Source of the DNA: Cryptomeria japonica
Lineage: Eukaryota; Streptophyta; Pinopsida; Cupressales; Cupressaceae
Direction: 5' to 3'
Assembly: GCF_030272615.1 (NCBI RefSeq)
Contig: NC_081409.1
Span: 242,408,424-242,472,423 of the forward strand
DNA: 64,000 nucleotides
Part shown: positions 11,259 through 22,728 of the stretch, piece after piece
Layout of the letters: every line of letters starts with the position of its first letter
Numbering within the stretch: position 1 is the stretch's first letter
Notes under the pieces: model-generated
Told to the model about the DNA's origin: nothing
The model's database searches: none
The model's input: only the letters and a program-made list of their open reading frames with translations
Made by a program: the position numbers and the translations under genes

Positions 11259-13085
11259 TATATATATATATATTTAATTTATAAAATTTCATTTTCTGCA
11301 CAACAAATATTAACTTTGCTAAAAATAGAGTATGAACAAAAAAATTTCTTTTGAAGAAACTTTTTTTGATAAAGATTTTTGTATACTAATAAATACATAA
11401 AAGACCCAAATTAAATAATTTTGGGCAAAATCCAAGAGAAAATTAAGCAAAATAGAGGGGATTAAATGCAAATTTCCATTGCTCTCACACACATGGAAAA
11501 ATCATGAACACACACATGGAGGTCAATTTGTAAAAATTTGGCTAGCATAACCCCTAATTTTTAACAATCTGAAAACCTCCATACATACATAAAAATAAAT
11601 CTTTTACTCCCATATTTGAAATGGAAAGATTTAAAACAAATTGCTCAACTTGAAAACACACATAGGGAAACTAAATTTCTGGTTCTAAAATTCAATTTCT
11701 TCACTATTAACAAAACTAATTTGGGAAAAGATTATTTCAAATATAAATCACTCAATTCCCACAACTTATACTAAATTTAAAGCTTCCAATAAAAATTTCA
11801 TGAATTCCAAACACACATGGGAAGTTTTTCAAACCATTTTAAATTTTTTAACAAAATGAAAGATAAACTCTATCCAACCTGTAAATGCACTCCTGGAAGA
11901 AAAATTTGAGATGAGCCTCAACCTGCACACCAAAATCTTCAATCCAAATCCAATCTCCAATTTTTTTGTTTTCCAAACTTAGCTTCCAAAAATTTCCTTT
12001 CCCCTCGTCCTGTGAACTCTCAGGTAAATATAAGAAAAATTTTAACCTAAAAACTTTTAGGTTAAAGTTTTCGTTCAACCAATAGCAATTTTCCAAAAAG
12101 GTAAAAATCTAATCTCCTCTAAAAAGTCAATGGGGATATTTTATTTTTCCTTTCCTTATTTGAAATTAACTCAACATAAAATCTAAAAATTCCAATAGCA
12201 TACTTTTTTTTTTTAACCTTTGTTTCCTTTTTTTCAATTAAATACAATTGCTTTTTTTTTAATATAACATGCACTTTATAAATTTAAATTCAATAACTCC
12301 ATTTATTTAATTTAATCAATAATCACAAAATCATATTAATTTAATTTAAATACACCAACATGAAATAACAAAGGCATATTACTTTAATTCAAACACACCA
12401 ACATGAAATAACACTATTCACTCAAACTAACTTTTCTAACTAACTGGAAGCACACAAAATGAGAAATAACCACACGACGACTCACAAAATGAAAATGCCA
12501 AAGAACCAAGACTTGCATACTGATCAAACGGGAAATGATGACCGACTGACGACACTCACATGAGTGTAACTGCGGGTCAATTTTAGGGTCTACCAACTAT
12601 CTCCACCACTCCCATCAGACAAATAAGGTACGCTCAGACCTATGTAACCAGGTGGAGTCAATAACCCGTACCTACCCGGTACTTGTACCTGCAATGCCCT
12701 GCATCAAAGAACCACATGTACATGTAGACATATATAAAAGACACAACACACACACCGATGAAGGAGAATCGTGACGTTCCCTGTCTCACCGAAGTGAGTG
12801 AAGGAAAATCATCCCCTCGCACCCCATACACTTACAAACACGAAAGATGAATATAACGTATTGTACGTATAAAGTAAATGTGTCGGTCCATGTCAGTAAT
12901 CCAATAAAATCACATTTAACATCAATAAGGAAATACTGCATGAAAAACATATACTGCAAATCAAATTAAATCATATCACCATACTGCATAATGTCTAAGT
13001 AAAATATCACAATAATGTATCCACTGAAAAAATCAACAGAAGTCAAACATGAGTCTAAAGGTCTGATCGAGAAAGGGGTACTACA

Positions 13086-14860
13086 TGGGATGTGCCCAAA
13101 ATTTTGTCTCGTATGCTGAAATAACCAGGTTTTAGGTCTTTATATCCTATTAGCTTAAGCTGAAAAAATCATAAACCTTAAACCCTAGGGATCGTTGTAA
13201 GTTTCTTTCTTTTTGTTTTAATCGGCCATTGACTCCTTGTAGCCGATTTTGATCACCTAAGTTACAAATTAAGCCTATCCTACCATTGTCATGATTGGCC
13301 CCGCATGTTAGCCATCTGGTTGCCATGGTTTTAAGCCTTTTTTTCCCTGTTGTGCAACTCCTCTAAGATCTATGACTGAGATCACCGTGTGATTGCACAG
13401 ATAGTCCAAGATGCTCGTTCACCTTAACTCCGCAGTGCCGCTTGTAGACATGACACATGGACCCTACCAAAGTTTGACTCAACTTGCATGGACCAATAAG
13501 CTTTTGGCACATTCAAGGCTATATGACATATAAAAATTGTGGGCCCGATCTATCCGCCTCATAAGCCACAGTATTGAGTGTCCAACAACCCAGATCATCA
13601 CGCAGTTGCATGATTAACTGAAATTGGTTACCCGGGCTAACATCGCAACTCCACTTATAGATATGGCATATAGGCCCAACCAAGGATGATAATGAACACA
13701 TGGACCAATGAGTGTGTGACATAAAAGATTCCACACAATATGGTGAGCACGTGGGTCCAATTTGCCTACCTCTTGATTGAGATAACATGTGGTTGCTTTC
13801 CATGAGATCGATGACCAAGATATTTGTGCAATTACGCAATTAGCCAGAGGTTCTCAATGAAGCTAAATTTGCAGTCCCAAAAAGCTTTATAAATGGTGGC
13901 GAATAAAAAATAATAAAAGTGTCAACATGCTCATCTCCCATTCATCTCCGTTTGACAAAGATTTTGCTATTGGGACCACAACGTTTGAATACAAATTTTA
14001 AGGCTACTTCCCCCTTCAAACCCACATACATGCCTACAGTAAATAGCACAAAAATATACCTTAAATATAAAAAAAATTGCAAAAAGGAGCCCAAATGATT
14101 GAAATATGACCTCACAATTTTTTCTTCGGTAGCATCATAAAGTTTATCCCTTTAGAATTTCACACTTAGTTTGGACCCACTTTGGCAGTTGTGCCTAATT
14201 TATACCTATTTCATGTCTAATTGTGCTTAGTTTTAAGTCCATACCCATTAAATTGTTGCATTCCCCTATTCAAGACCTTTTTCTTCGCCCAAGCTACTAG
14301 GACTAGGGCACCCAACGACCTTATCTAAGTAGTTTGGCCCTAAAATTTGAATTTTATTAATGTCATATTTTCAAATAGCAAGAAACAAGCATATGATGTC
14401 GGCCTTCCTAAAAAAATAAATCTGAAAAGGTGTAAGTTATATATAAATACAACTTCTTCTCTCATTCAAACTCTAAGAAACATAATTGAGCATTCAATCT
14501 AGTATATTTGTGTCAATTGGGCACATATTTGTAATCAAAGAGTCAAGCATTGAATTCTACAATTTGTTTAGCAATCATGACCATTAATTTTTTTCTCCTT
14601 AATGAAGGTATGTATTAACATATTTCATGCAACACCAAGCCTCATGAGAGACTTCATGCCAAGGGTTTCACACTTGAGGTAATATTTTTCAATTCAAACA
14701 TTTTCATTATTGTTTTAACCTTTGTCCTTTTGAGGAAAAGCTCTCTTTTTTATCAATCATTGTTGTAGTGGAGGTGTGAACACCAACATGGGGTTTAATT
14801 AACTTACGAAATTTTGTAGACAACACAACCCTCCTTTCTCAATTTTCATGTGTGCAGGTC
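13086..14860 (+). repeat. 5' LTR of the Tat-like element
   Basis: The first 960 bp (13086-14045) match 21755-22728 at clearly lower similarity than the chromovirus LTRs. Beyond 14045 the right copy diverges, but a TATA-like TATATATAAATAC at about 14437 suggests the left LTR continues to roughly 14860. Its 3' border is not fixed, because I found no clear primer-binding site. Confidence 0.6.
14435..14450 (+). promoter_or_regulatory. Candidate TATA box, Tat-like 5' LTR
   Basis: TTATATATAAATACAAC followed by a pyrimidine-rich CTTCTTCTCTC. The spacing and composition are typical for a plant LTR promoter; the transcription start is inferred only. Confidence 0.4.
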
Positions 14861-15403
14861 CAAATTATATCACAGAGAGTGTTACAGGTGCACAGAGTAG
14901 AAATCAACAAACATTCTCAGATTTTGGATTGGTGAAAACCCCTCGACTAGGGTACCCAAAATATGTGTCAAACACTTTTTGGTTAAATTTTGAAGAGATA
15001 GGTTTATAGTACCTCCTGATTTGAAATTGCTTCATCTTGTTTGCACCAACACCCTCAGATTGGGGCACCTAGAACCAATCCGATATTTCAAGTTTAGTTT
15101 CCAACTGCACGTTACTTTTTGTGTCTTCTTTCTAGATACAAGTTACTATGTTTTATATTTCATGATTCACTATTATTGCTTAAAGTTATCATTTTCCTAG
15201 TATTTAAACCTAGATCTTGCATATTCACTTGATAATCTCAATTCCAATCACATCATATCAAAAAGGGAAAAATCAATCAAAGTATTAGCTCTCCTCTTAA
15301 TATTGTATTTGAACCTTATTCATTATTTCCCAATAATTTGTGTATACCATTTAGATCTTAATTTACACCCATAGGCTATGATTCAAATCCACAATACTTC
15401 ACT

Positions 15404-15972
15404 TTGGTGAGCCTGACTTATCTTACATTTTGGAGAATTTATCAAGTTCTTAATTGCTTGATCTTGCAATTATGTTACCTTCCCATTTTAGGAGAAGATT
15501 TCAAAGAAGTCATAAACATTGAAAATAATAGGAAAGCTTCTGGTATAGTAGGAAAGAGGAAAGAGGTCAATATTTTCCAAAACCCTAAAAATTCCCAAGC
15601 GAGGCAACAAAAGGAAGATGACAAACTTGAAAGGATAATGAAACAATTAAGGGATTTGGATCATAATATTTCAAAAAATGAGAAGGGGGCTACCCATTAA
15701 AGGACAAACTATTATAACTACCAAATGCATACGCTACATAGTATGCCTTACAATACTAATTGAAAAGATGGAAGACCTCTGCCAAATAACTCAAGAGATT
15801 CAAAAAATAGGGAGACTCCTGACCCTTTGAAGAACTCAAATGTTCATCATGTAGAGGACACTCCTTGGTGTCTTTCTTGTCAATTACCTCATTCTTCAGA
15901 TATGTGTGTGATGGCTCAATCATTGCAAGAAACTGATGCAATGGAGGAAGACCCAAGTGATGAGTATATTTG
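15404..15972 (+). pseudogene. gag: Tat-like gag C-terminal part with zinc knuckle
   Basis: What remains of the nucleocapsid end of gag. A basic, coiled-looking segment (15550-15700) with many Lys/Glu precedes a stop. The next frame shows a knuckle of the form CLSCQLPHSSDMC (CX2CX3HX4C) near 15870, followed by acidic EEDPSDEY. The N-terminal capsid core is not recognisable in 14860-15400, so it is deleted or too eroded. Stops split it at 15698 and beyond. Its place upstream of the protease remnant supports the assignment. Confidence 0.6.
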
Positions 15973-16419
15973 AGATGAACATACTATAAACATGTTATCC
16001 TCTGGATGTTATGCTATAAGTTGTGATACAACTTATGAGTAGGAAGACAAAAATCAGGTTGATGTGAATATATAAAGACATAAAAATGGTGTGTATTAGC
16101 AACAAGTTTTTTTTTATGATGATTCAATTGAGATGGGTCAGTGAATTTCTTCTCTTTTCCATGAGGATGCCAAAGTGGAACTTAGAAGACCTACTAATAA
16201 TGAAATTGGGTTTCTTACTATTGTTGTAGTTCAATAGACAAGAAGTAATTACAAATTGAGAAATAGGGTGATAGGTGGTGAACAAGGGAAACTAGGAAGT
16301 TTATTCATCAAAACAACACCCCAACCTGAGTAGATTACCCAAAGTGCTAGGAGAATGAGCCGCAAAATCAGAAAAGGGTTCAATTTAATATTCAAAATAT
16401 CTTTAAAAGGAAGGACAAA

Positions 16420-17240
16420 TTGCACAAGGAGAGTCCTATCTCGGATTTGGTCACCCCAGTGATTCCTAAGGAGAAAGAAAAGCTTGCAAACTTAGAGGTA
16501 TGTAAGTCCTCCTCAATATATAATGTGATTAATGCACTAGGATTTGATAGGACTCAAGCATTAAATAAGGTGAAGATTTCAGTGCCTTATCTTGAGTTGA
16601 TGAAAGTACAAGACCATAGGAATGTTGCCTTATCAATGATAGTAAATACCATAAGATCATCAAATAGGGCTGATATTGATAATGGGGAAAGTATACCAAT
16701 ACATAAAGGGAATCAGATCATGAACCCCAAGATGTAACTATGAAAACCCCTAAGGTCTACTTAGGAACAACAATTGATAGATCCCCTTACCAAGTGGATC
16801 CCTTTTATATTACATTACTCATCAATAAGAAGCTATTGAAAAATTGTATGTTGGATTCAGGGGCAACAAATAATTTTATGCCATTGGGTATAATGAAGTA
16901 GTTAAGATTATGGGTAGACATTGCTTATAGGAACTACCATGCAATGGATAATAGGAAAATCCCAATTTTTGGGGTAATCAAAGACCTAGAATAAAGATTT
17001 GACGCACACCCTAAGGTACCCTATAAAATGGATGTGACTATGGCTGATATCCCATCTCAGTATGATTTGTTTCTTTCAAGACAATGGGGTGTAGTTGTAG
17101 GGGGTCACATGTAGTTGGACCTATCTTTTGCCACAATTCCTACAAATGGAAATGATGTAAATATTTATAGGGAACCAAGGTCCCCAATGGTCATTGAAGG
17201 TGTACCCCCAAATGAATTAGTATGTTTTTTGTGATGCAGA
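16420..17240 (+). pseudogene. Tat-like linker and aspartic protease
   Basis: The 16420-16737 stretch is open (EKEKLANLEVCKSSSIYNVI and ALGFDRTQALNKVKISVPYLELMKV), a pattern seen before protease in Tat-like elements. Protease follows in another frame: LLNKKLLKNCMLDSGATNNF contains the DSGA active-site motif near 16855. The later MADIPSQYDLFLSRQWG matches the family's flap-end LLGRPW-type block. Several stops are present, so it is not translatable as it stands. Confidence 0.7.
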
Positions 17241-17277
17241 TATTGATAACTTTAAAATTGAACAACCACAAGTCTTA

Positions 17278-17841
17278 ATGAAGAATACAAAAGTAATTGA
17301 CCTTGAGCTGCAGTCTAATCAACATGTCTTGTGGAGAATATATTTTGCTGGAGCATGCTCTAAAGAAGGATTAGGTGTAGGGATTTTATTCATTTCCCTA
17401 AACAACAAAATTTTAAAATATTCCTTCTTGTTAAGTTTTGAGTGTACCAATAACATTGCAGAATATGAAGCTTTTCTCTTAGGGTTAAATATTTATTAGA
17501 AACATGGAATAAAAGTACTACAAGCAATTGGATATTTAGAACTTATTGTGTCTCAAGTGAGGTCAAAGTATTCCTCGAAAAATAAAAGGTTGAAACAATA
17601 TAGGAATGTTTTTTGGGACACTCTTGAATCTTTTGATGCATTTTCTATTGAGTGGGTTGAAAGTAATAAGAATAAAATGATAGGTTTTCTCGCTAATGTT
17701 GCCATAAAAAAAATTGATATAACCCTTGCAGGTGTGTCAGAAGTGGAGATAAAAACTAGGCAATCAATGCCAGATAATGTGACAAATTGGCAAGTATATC
17801 AAGATGATAATGATTTATTGATTTTTTTTTTCAATGTATAG
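17278..17841 (+). pseudogene. Additional RNase H-like domain (aRH) located upstream of RT
   Basis: An RNase H fold distinct from the gypsy RNase H found later in the same element. It starts WRIYFAGACSKEGLGVGILF (family pattern W.lyfDGa...G.GvGvl), with Ala where the first catalytic Asp is expected. It continues with SFECTNNIAEYEAFLLGL, carrying the conserved Glu of NNxAEYEAL, then a stop near 17500. A second segment (17548-17841) follows with ECV-type SVEWVESNKNKMIGFLANVA, resembling the HVPR.NN.ADALA end. In Tat elements this domain is usually described after the gypsy RNase H; here it precedes RT. Assignment is from motif memory, not a search. Confidence 0.75.
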
Positions 17842-18089
17842 ATGGTTATGAATTTGAAGAAATAGACTGTTATTCATTGGTACAAGTGTGTAAATGATAA
17901 AAAAAACTATTTTTTGAAATTAGGTTATTCAATTAAAGACAAACAAGATTCCTAGCGGATTAGTTGCACTAGAAAGGATATTTGATGGGAATGATAGGAA
18001 TGTTATGAAAAATGTCCCACCAAAGAATGAAGACTTAGAGGAAGTCAATTTAGGTACCAATGCATCCCCAAGGATTTTTTTATTGGAAA

Positions 18090-19846
18090 GAAATTAAGTG
18101 TTGATATTAGATCAAAACTTGTGACCTTATTGAGAAAGTGTAGGCATGTCTTTGCTTGGTCTTATGATGATCTGAAGGCTTATAGGGAGGACCTTTTCTG
18201 ATATGAAATCCCTCTAAAGCCAGATGCCAAATATTTTAGACAAAAGAAAGGCCAATAAACCCTACCTTAGCCCCCAAAATGCAAGATGAATTAACAAATC
18301 TTAGAGATGGGGGATTATAAAGCCTATAAGGCATTCTACTTGGGTATCCAGTTTGGTCATAGTCAGAAAGAAGAATGGAGACATCAGACTTTGTATTGAT
18401 TTCAGAAACCTAAATATTTCTTTCTTGAAGGACAACTATCCCTTACCTGACATGGAAGAAATGCTGCAAAAGGTAATTGAATGTGAACTATTACCCATGA
18501 TGGATGGATTCTCAGGGTACAATTAGGTAAAAGTAAAGGAGTAAAAAACATTCAAGACTACATTCACCACACCATGGGGCACATATGTATATGTTAGAAT
18601 GTCTTTTGGACTGATAAATGCAGGAGCAAATTTCCAAAGGCCTGTGGATGTGGCCTTTGAAGGTTTGATTGTGAAGCAGTCACAGATGAGGAGAGACCTC
18701 AAAGAGATCGATCCGGACCGGTCAGCAAGAGTAAACACAACGGAAACACAAAGATATGATGGAGGCAATGCAGAACAAATTGTTTTATTTCATGAAACTT
18801 GATTACAACCAACTGGTAACAATCAAATTACGACATACCGATTCACATGCCTAGTAGAACATACATAATAGGTCACAACCGGGACCTTGAATCATGAGAT
18901 CTATCTTCTACGCACAGTATAGCTACTTGATTATATGATTGATTACATTCTAATGTGCAATTTCAATTATATATGTCGATCCAAAGTATCCAGTCAGCCC
19001 AAAAGGGATCAAAACCCAAAGAACAAGACCTAACATGTAAAATAAACAAGGTCGACCTCTGCCAAGAGATTCCTCCAAAAAATCCAAAGGATGAAACGTA
19101 GATCATGGGAAAAGGCCGGCCATATGCCAAGGAACATCAGAATCAATGCCCAAGGCTCCGCAAGCTTTGGAAGGGGTTATGGTAGATCACCAAAATACAT
19201 CCAGGCAACTGGAAACAAGAACTGTCAACCGGTAATAGGAAACTGTCAATGAAATCGATAACAATATCTTGCCGAAAAATGATCCAAATGCAATGTGGTC
19301 TGGAAGCAAGAAAGATGATCAAGTCTTCAAGTAGAATCCAACTCCACAGGATTTGGTGAGCCAAAACTGGGACACACATAAGGGAAAACTGAAACTGCAA
19401 ATAGAAAGAAAAACAAAACAAAATGTTTTTGGTTGATGCAAGATTGATATGAACTGGGGATGCTCCCGCATCAGATTGATTCCATTATGGTTGTATACCA
19501 GGATGATCTCACTACTTATTCTAAAAAATCAAAGGATCATTTCCTCCATCTACAAAGGATCTTTGATAGAGCTTTGCAATTTGGTATTTCATTAAATCCA
19601 AAGAAGTGTGCTTTTGGGGTGATTAAAGGGAAGCTATTTGGACATATTGCATCCAAAGAAAGAGTGATGATTGATCCCAAAAGGGTGGAAGCCATAGACA
19701 TCATTCCTATTCCAAGGACAATGAAGGAAATTCAATCTTTCTTTGGGCAAATAAATTTTGTAAGGAGGTTCATTGTCAATTTTGCAGAGACAGTCAAAAC
19801 CTATATCCAAGATGTTAAAAAAGAATGCTACTATATTTTGGGATGA
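18090..19846 (+). pseudogene. pol: Tat-like reverse transcriptase, split by an LTR insertion
   Basis: RT domain in two parts. Before the insertion: KCRHVFAWSYDDLKAYREDL, VIVRKKNGDIRLCIDFRNLN, DNYPLPDMEEML, MMDGFSGYN and MSFGLINAGANFQR, then AFEGLI. After it (from 19479): IMVVYQDDLTTYSKKSKDHF with the catalytic QDD (family YLDD), LNPKKCAFGV and KEIQSFFGQINFVRRFIVNF. Joining 18671 to 19479 restores domain order, which shows the insertion is foreign. Additional stops and frameshifts exist in 18180-18560, so RT was probably inactive or has decayed since. Confidence 0.88.
18672..19473. mobile_element. LTR-only insertion (solo LTR or similar), 802 bp
   Basis: Starts TGAAGCAGTC and ends CTCCCGCATCA, so it has TG...CA termini. 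It is flanked by the 5-bp duplication GATTG at 18667-18671 and 19474-19478. It interrupts the RT domain between AFEGLI and IMVVYQDD. It has no coding capacity that I recognise. TG...CA ends plus a 5-bp duplication are what unequal recombination between the two LTRs of an element leaves behind. Orientation is not determined. Confidence 0.88.
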
Positions 19847-19849
19847 TCA

Positions 19850-20300
19850 AGAAATTCAAGCTTTTCAAGCCATTAAAAGGGCTATCAAGGAAGCACCTAT
19901 TTTAATTTCTCCTGATTTTAGTAAACCTTTTTAATTATTTCCTTCTCCTCTTATCATACAATTGCAACAATTTTGCTTCAAAAGAACTCACAAGGCCATG
20001 AACAACCTATTGCATTTTTTAGAAAATCCTTACAAGTTGCAGAATTGAAGTATGATTTGGTTGAAAAATAGGCTTATGCACTTGTTAAGGCATCAAGACA
20101 TTTCGGCCTTACCTGGTTGGGTCTCAAATAGTTGCTTATGTTCCTAATGCTACAATCAAAAATGTTTTTGTTTAGTTTGAGACAACAGGAAGGAGGTGCA
20201 AGTGGATAAATAGGATTCAAGAATTCAACATTGACATCTAGATTACTAGCTTTGTAAGAGGACAAGGTTTGACCAAATTAATGACTAAGACTAACATAGA
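19850..20300 (+). pseudogene. pol: Tat-like gypsy RNase H, eroded
   Basis: Connection and RNase H remnants in shifting frames: EIQAFQAIKRAIKEAPILIS followed by PDFSKPF, then LLQKNSQGHEQPIAFFRKSL and AELKYDLVEK, then ALVKASRHF. These match the TDAS...GAVL / EKNYSxxEKE.LA pattern of gypsy RNase H, but the first catalytic Asp segment is not readable and there are stops. It confirms that the element carries a regular RNase H after RT in addition to the domain at 17278-17841. Confidence 0.7.
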
Positions 20301-20349
20301 GGCAACTCAAGTTAATGAGATTCATACTACAAACAACCAGGTATGATGC

Positions 20350-21619
20350 TTGCAAACTTTTCATTGGTATACATATATAATCTCATACTTGAACACCATG
20401 AAATGCCCTTGTCATTTAAATGACAGTCAAAAGAGGTCCTTGAAGTTGCAATCACAAAAATATGTCTTCATTCAAGGAGATTTATATTGGAAAAACATGG
20501 ACGATGTTTTATTACTTTTTCTCGATGAATACCAAGCTGATAAGGTCTTGAAGCAAATGCATGGTATGTGTGGAGGCTACTATACCGCTAAAACCACAAC
20601 TCATAAAATCTTGAGGGCATGATACTATTGGCCAACTTTATTTTCAAACACATACAAATTGGTTCAAAAATGTGAGGCATGTCAAAAGTTCTCAAGGAAA
20701 CCAAAGTTTTTAGGTACCCTTCCATTGAGATCTGTTCCATCTGAGGCCCCTTTTTTATCAATGGGGTATTGTTTTTATAGGATAAATTAGTCAACCATCT
20801 AGTGGAGGATGTAGATGGATTTTAGTAGCCACTGATTATTTTACCAAGTAATTTGAATCAATCTCAAAAAGGAAGGCTACTAGCAAAGTTGTCATGGATT
20901 TCATCCTTGAGAATATCATCATCAGATTTGGTGTTCTAGTCAAGCTTGTAATGAATAATGCTATGTACTTTAGGTATGAATAATTTTTTTAGTTCTATGA
21001 ATCATATGGCATACAAGTGTCATATTCCACACCTTATCATCCTTAGGGCAATGGACAGGCTGAATCCAACAACAAGAGTATGATAAAAATTATCAAGAGG
21101 GTCTTGGATGCAAACAAAAGGGGATGTGACTCAAAGTTAAAGATTGCTTTTTGGGCTGATAGAGTGACCATCAAAAAAGCCACTAAGAAATCACCTTTTG
21201 AATTAGTTTATGGAACAGATGCAAGAGTACCCATAGACAATTTGTTGTCCATCTATAGGCTCATTTAAGACTATGATGATGAAGTGTCTGATCCTATGCA
21301 GAAAAGGATCATGCAAGTTACAGAGCTTGATGAAAAAAAAAGAGATTCTCATAAGAGAAACCTAAAACTACAACAACAAGCTAAACTCGTGTTTGATACC
21401 AAAACAACTCAAAGGACATTTCAACTAGGTGATATGGTTATTATGTGGAATGCTAAAGCTCAAGAAAAAGGCAAACATGGAAAGTTTGAGGCATTATGGC
21501 TTGGATCTTATGAGGTGGCTAAAAATCATGGACAAGACTCATATGTGCTTCAAGATGCCAATGGAGATAGACTAGAGTTGCCTGTGCATGGGCAATATTT
21601 AAAAAAATTCTTTAGTTGA
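20350..21619 (+). pseudogene. pol: Tat-like integrase
   Basis: Integrase in three blocks. The HHCC region includes FIQGDLYWKNMDDVLLLFLD, MHGMCGGYYTAKTTTHKILRA and CEACQKFSRKP. The core shows ILVATDYFTK with the first Asp, a degraded second motif (VMNNAMYF, where the family has D.G..F), then YSTPYHP-stop-GNGQAESNN with the final Glu present. The C-terminal block (21284-21619) has RTFQLGDMVIMWNAKAQEKG, KFEALWLGSYEV and LQDANGDRLELPVHGQYLKK. There is no chromodomain, as expected for Tat. Stops at about 20622, 21265 and in the core disable it. Confidence 0.88.
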
Positions 21620-21754
21620 TCACCTTTGTATTGTATTTGGTATATATTGTGAATATTGTGTTTTTACCCTTATTTTTGTTGTGGTCTACATTCCTAGAGA
21701 TCTGATTTTTCATGCCAAACTAGTGTGTTACATGTCCTAAACTAGAGCCACTAT

Positions 21755-22728
21755 TGGGATGTGCCTAAAATTTTGCCTTGTATGCTGAAATAACCATGTT
21801 TTAGGTCTTTATATCCTATTAGTTGAAGCCAAAAAAACCTTAGACCCTAAACCATAGAGCTTGTTCTAAGTTCCTTTCTTTTTGCTTTAATTGGTCGTTG
21901 ACTCCTTGTAGTCCGTTTTAGGTCACCTAAGTTACAAATTAAGCCTATCCTACCATTGTCATGACCAGCGCCATGCGTTAGCCATCCAATTGTCGTGGTT
22001 TTAAGCCTTTTTTGCCCTATCGTGCAACCTCTCTAAGATCTATTATTGAGATCACCGCACGATTGCGTAGTTAGTCCAAGATGCTTGTTCACCTTAACTC
22101 TGTAGTCTTGCCCGCACACATGACACATGGACCCCACTGAAGTCTGATTCTATTCACGTGCACTAATAAGATTTTGGCACATTTCAGGCTATATGACATA
22201 TAAAAAGTGTGGGCCCGATCTATCCGCTTCATAAACCATAGAATTCAACATCCATATCTTGTGTATCCAATGGCCTAGATCATTGTACAGTTGTGCGATT
22301 AACTAAAGTTTCTCACCCGGTCTAACTCCACAACTTTGATTGTAGATGTGGCATATAAGTCCCACCAAGGATGAAAATAAACACATGGACCAATGAGAGT
22401 TTGACATAAAAGATACCATGTAGCATGGTGAGGACATGGGTCTAGTTTGCTTACCTCCTCATTCATTGAGATAACATGTGGTTGCTTTCCATGAGATCGA
22501 CGACCAAGATCTTTAAGCGATAAGCCAGAGGTGCTCAATGAATCTAACTTTGCTGTCTCGAAGAGCTTTATAAATGGTGACAAATAAAAAATAATAAAAG
22601 TGTCCACATGCTTGTCTCCCAGTCAACACTGCCTGACAAAGATTTTACTCTTGGGACCACAACGTTCGAATAGAAATTTCAGCGGCTACTTCCCACCATC
22701 AAACCTACATACATGCATGTAGTAAATA
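21755..22728 (+). repeat. 3' LTR of the Tat-like element, truncated
   Basis: Begins TGGGATGTGCCTAAAATT after a degraded purine-rich CTAGAGCCACTAT and follows 13086-14045 to the shared GTAAATA. Past 22728 it runs into unrelated sequence, so R-U5 and the right target duplication are missing. Deletion is the simplest explanation. Confidence 0.8.

Larger units (their letters stand above)
14..13085 (-). mobile_element. Ty3/gypsy chromovirus, Tekay/Del-like, complete but decayed
   Basis: A full-length LTR retrotransposon in reverse orientation. Direct repeats of about 4.1 kb flank a 4.9-kb internal region coding for gag, protease, reverse transcriptase, RNase H, integrase and a chromodomain-like tail. 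The 5-bp target duplication TGGGA lies at 9-13 and 13086-13090. A tRNA-Met type primer-binding site lies beside the right LTR and a purine tract beside the left LTR, which fixes the orientation. Domain order RT-RH-INT identifies Ty3/gypsy; the chromodomain-like end and very long LTRs suit the Tekay/Del lineage (inferred from known family features). It is inserted in the first bases of the LTR of the Tat-like element at 13086-22728. Confidence 0.93.
9057..13085 (-). repeat. 5' LTR of the chromovirus (right copy)
   Basis: It begins TGTAATGCCC and ends GGGGTACTACA, 4029 bp long, collinear with the left LTR. Since the element reads leftward, this is the 5' LTR that would drive transcription. The length difference from the left copy comes from small indels, including microsatellite and poly-T tracts. 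LTRs above 4 kb are at the long end for plant chromoviruses. Confidence 0.93.
9..22728 (+). mobile_element. Ty3/gypsy Tat-like element with upstream aRH, nested host of two insertions
   Basis: A decayed plus-strand gypsy element. Its 5' LTR starts TGGGATGTGCC; the first five bases remain at 9-13 and, after the chromovirus insertion, reading resumes at 13086. The 3' LTR starts at 21755 with the same sequence and is truncated near 22728. Internal order is gag zinc knuckle, protease, an extra RNase H-like domain, RT (split by an LTR insertion), RNase H and integrase. The dual RNase H content indicates the Tat/Ogre group. Stops and frameshifts occur throughout. The sequence outside is AAACTTGT at 1-8; no matching duplication is visible at the truncated right end. 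Confidence 0.85.

Noticed and set aside
13890-13920. GGTGGCGAATAAAAAATA considered as a tRNA-type primer-binding site of the Tat-like element
   Set aside because: The same block occurs in the 3' LTR (near 22578), so it lies inside the LTR.
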